Below the pieces are notes generated by a model. It did not search any database. It saw only the letters and a list, made by a program, of their open reading frames with translations, and was not told the origin of the DNA. A stretch of 33,884 nucleotides of DNA from Rhodothermus sp. (lineage in GTDB: Bacteria; Bacteroidota; Rhodothermia; Rhodothermales; Rhodothermaceae). The translations under genes and the position numbers were made by a program. The stretch covers positions 1 to 33,884 of the forward strand of contig JALSJJ010000008.1 of the NCBI GenBank assembly GCA_026989375.1, given 5' to 3'. This document shows, in pieces, positions 32,101 to 33,884 of the stretch; the stretch's first letter is position 1, and every line of letters begins with the position of its first letter.

Positions 32101-33684
32101 TCAGGGCTTCTGGGAAGCGGCTGCTTCCTGCTGTTTGGCTTCTTCCACCATGCGGGCCACATCGGCCAGCAGTTGTTTGGCATCGTAGATGATGCCGTCC
32201 TTGATTGTGTAGAGAATGCCCCGGGTGCGCTCGACCTCGTTTTGTTCGTTAACCCGGATCCAGCCGGTACCGTAGAGCACCTTGAAGTTTTCCAGCGGAT
32301 TCTCGGCCACGATGATCAGGTCGGCCAGCTTGCCGGGCGCCACCTGTCCAATTTCTGGATTGCCCAGGGCTTCGGCGCCGTAGAGCGTGGCCGAGCGGAT
32401 GACTTCCAGGGGATGAAAGCCGGCTTCCTGCAGCAGCTCCAGCTCCCGGATGTACCCGAAGCCATAAAGTTTGAAGATGAAGCCCGAATCCGATCCCGTA
32501 ACGATGCGTCCGCCGCGGTTTTTGTATTCGTTGAGCCACTGCATCCACCGCTGATAGTTGCGTTTCCAGGCGATTTCGTCGGCGGTCGTCCAGTAGAACC
32601 AGTAGGATCCGTGCGCCTTGCGATTGGGTTGGAAGAATTTCCAGAGGGAGGGGAGCGTGTAGCGGTCGTGCCATTCAGCGCGCATGGCCCGCATCAGATC
32701 GCGGCTGGCTTCATAGATGGTGAGCGTGGGGCTAAAGGTGAAATCCAGCCGCAGAAACTCCTCCATGACTTCTTCCCATTTCGGGCTGCCCGGCGGGGCC
32801 GCCTGAAGCCAGAGCCGGCCGGCCTGCCCGAAGCGGTGCTGTTCGTTCTGATAGTTGTAATCTACGGGAAAGTCCTGCACGGTGCGGTCGACAAACAGTG
32901 CTTCCGGGAGGCCGTACCAGTGTTCCAGCGTAGTGAGGCCCAGCCGGGCGGCATCCAGCGCGTTCATGCGGGCCACGCCCATCTGGTCGAGGTGGGCGGC
33001 CGTACCCAGACCCAGCTTGCGGGCTTCATCGATGGTGGCCGCCATGATGTCCGGAGGCAGAGCCGGCAGTTTGAGGCCGTCCGCTCCCTGCTGGGCCACC
33101 TGGCGCACCCAGGCTCGGGCCGCTTCAGGGGTGATCAGGGGTTCCTTGGCGCCCTGTCCAAAGCGGACGTAGGCATAGATCCGAGGGGCCACAATGCGGT
33201 TTTCGGCGCTACGCCGCTTGTGCGCCAGCGTCCATTCCAGCCCATTGCCGGAGCCCGGATCGCGAATCGTCGTGATGCCATGGGCCATCCAGAGCTTGAA
33301 GACGTACTCGGCCGGGGTACCCTGGGCAACGCCTCCGATGTGCGCATGCATATCGATGAAGCCGGGAAGCACATACATGCCGTGGGCGTCCAGCTCATAG
33401 GTAGCGTCTTTGGGGCGCCGCGCTTCTTCGATAGGGACGCCCGGATAGCCCACGCGCACGATTTCTTTGATTCGGTTCTTTTCGATGACAATGTCTACCG
33501 GACCAATCGGCGGAGCACCGGTGCCGTCGATCAGGGTAGCTCCCCGGATAATCAGCCGATCAAAAGGGCCGATGCCTTCATCCGGCCGACGGTCCGGAGC
33601 CGGGGGAATGGAGCGGGGTTGCGCCAGCAAAAGTCCGGGGCTGGTTCCCAGTAGGATCAGCAGACCAATCCATAGGGATCTCAT
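32101..33684 (-). CDS. Secreted amidohydrolase (metal-dependent hydrolase)
   Basis: The 527-residue product starts with a signal peptide (MRSLWIGLLILLGTSPGLLLAQ), so it acts outside the cytoplasm. The mature enzyme is a TIM-barrel amidohydrolase. The metal ligands H113 and H115 lie in FIDMHAHIGG. K205 in GLKLP, H231 in AAHLDQ, H255 in LEHWYG and D399 in TGSDSG fit the remaining active-site positions. The start and end form the beta-sandwich (LIIRGATLIDGTG; GKLADLIIVAENPLENF). Subgroup members act on peptides such as Xaa-Pro dipeptides, or on cyclic amides and carbamates. The substrate here is unknown. The tail is Glu/Ala/Gln-rich. Confidence 0.9.
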   Translation of the reverse strand: MRSLWIGLLILLGTSPGLLLAQPRSIPPAPDRRPDEGIGPFDRLIIRGATLIDGTGAPPIGPVDIVIEKNRIKEIVRVGYPGVPIEEARRPKDATYELDAHGMYVLPGFIDMHAHIGGVAQGTPAEYVFKLWMAHGITTIRDPGSGNGLEWTLAHKRRSAENRIVAPRIYAYVRFGQGAKEPLITPEAARAWVRQVAQQGADGLKLPALPPDIMAATIDEARKLGLGTAAHLDQMGVARMNALDAARLGLTTLEHWYGLPEALFVDRTVQDFPVDYNYQNEQHRFGQAGRLWLQAAPPGSPKWEEVMEEFLRLDFTFSPTLTIYEASRDLMRAMRAEWHDRYTLPSLWKFFQPNRKAHGSYWFYWTTADEIAWKRNYQRWMQWLNEYKNRGGRIVTGSDSGFIFKLYGFGYIRELELLQEAGFHPLEVIRSATLYGAEALGNPEIGQVAPGKLADLIIVAENPLENFKVLYGTGWIRVNEQNEVERTRGILYTIKDGIIYDAKQLLADVARMVEEAKQQEAAASQKP

Positions 33685-33773
33685 GGTGCATCGCTTGAAA
33701 GTTTAACCAAGGATTTTTCCTACATGCGCTCTTATGTTAGATCTTTCAGCGGTTTCATGCAAACGAGAGGACT

Positions 33774-33884
33774 ATGCATTTACCTGAGACGCTGCTGGGC
33801 ACGCTTTCCCCGGAGCAATTTCTGGCAGCCTACTGGCAACGGCGGCCCCTTTTGATCCGGCAGGCGCTGCCGGGCTTTCGGTCG
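33774..33884 (+). CDS. JmjC/cupin ribosomal-oxygenase-like protein, 5' end only
   Basis: Only 37 codons are inside the window. The product starts MHLPETLLGTLSPEQFLAAY, followed by WQRRPLLIRQALPGF. The pattern Leu-Ser-x-Glu-x-Phe, Tyr-Trp, then RPLLIRxALPGF is the typical opening of bacterial JmjC-domain 2-oxoglutarate oxygenases such as YcfD/RoxA, which hydroxylate ribosomal protein L16. The catalytic HxD motif lies beyond the window, so the call depends on the N-terminus alone. GAGAGG lies just before the ATG. The 89-base gap to the divergent amidohydrolase gene holds both promoters. Confidence 0.6.
   Translation, partial: MHLPETLLGTLSPEQFLAAYWQRRPLLIRQALPGFRS

Noticed and set aside
31936-33654. 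Plus-strand open frame of 572 codons opposite the amidohydrolase gene
   Set aside because: It is an antisense shadow in GC-rich DNA. The minus strand encodes a clear amidohydrolase with signal peptide and metal ligands, and the plus-strand product has no motif and overlaps the Nudix gene.

Overview
This window looks like the dnaA-dnaN neighbourhood of a GC-rich, probably thermophilic member of the Rhodothermus lineage (Rhodothermota, the deep branch near Bacteroidota). That placement is inferred, not tested. It rests on the protein style, a small DUF4295-like gene after rpmB-rpmG, a zinc-free L33, a pgi of about 430 residues, lipoproteins and small outer-membrane barrels, and an occasional TAnnTTTG promoter element beside ordinary sigma-70 boxes. 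No insertion sequence, prophage, CRISPR array or toxin-antitoxin pair is visible, so this is core chromosome rather than an accessory island.

Layout, left to right. 1-321: control region of dnaA with three phased double DnaA boxes. 322-3025: dnaA and dnaN. 3034-4806 (minus): an ECF-type sigma factor and a one-pass membrane protein that is probably its regulator. 4938-9274 (plus): rplM-rpsI, rpsB-tsf, pyrH-frr, with a strong promoter, a leader hairpin before rplM, a folded leader before rpsB and a terminator after tsf. 9326-14605 (plus): tRNA-Ser and its terminator, then yicC-gmk-coaBC-udg-dnaB. 14834-14944: tRNA-Cys (minus). 15279-17372 (plus): NfeD-type protease and its SPFH partner. 17385-18250 (minus): rpmB-rpmG-DUF4295-tRNA-Pro-tRNA-Arg ending at one terminator. 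18415-20508 (minus): lipoprotein plus LolC/E-type permease. 20711-24281: two small outer-membrane proteins alternating with minus-strand ychF, a metallophosphatase and nusB. 24438-26822: full-length comEC (DNA uptake). 26816-27655 (minus): tandem UspA protein. 27656-28146: a 491-base non-coding gap full of DnaA boxes. 28147-33884: pgi (minus), moeA, a lipoprotein, a Nudix hydrolase, a secreted amidohydrolase (minus) and the start of a JmjC-type oxygenase gene.

The most notable signal is the gap at 27.7-28.15 kb. It has two perfect and several near-perfect DnaA boxes and an AT-rich stretch. Base counts on sampled lines suggest the plus strand changes from C-rich on the left to G-rich on the right close to this point, whatever the gene strand. 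I infer that the working replication origin may lie here, about 28 kb from dnaA. The dnaA upstream region carries its own DnaA-box array and may be autoregulatory or a second half of the origin. The second notable item is a family-4 uracil-DNA glycosylase next to dnaB in which all four expected Fe-S cysteines are replaced. No clear new multi-gene system is present; the sigma/membrane-regulator pair and the lipoprotein/Lol-permease pair are the closest candidates.
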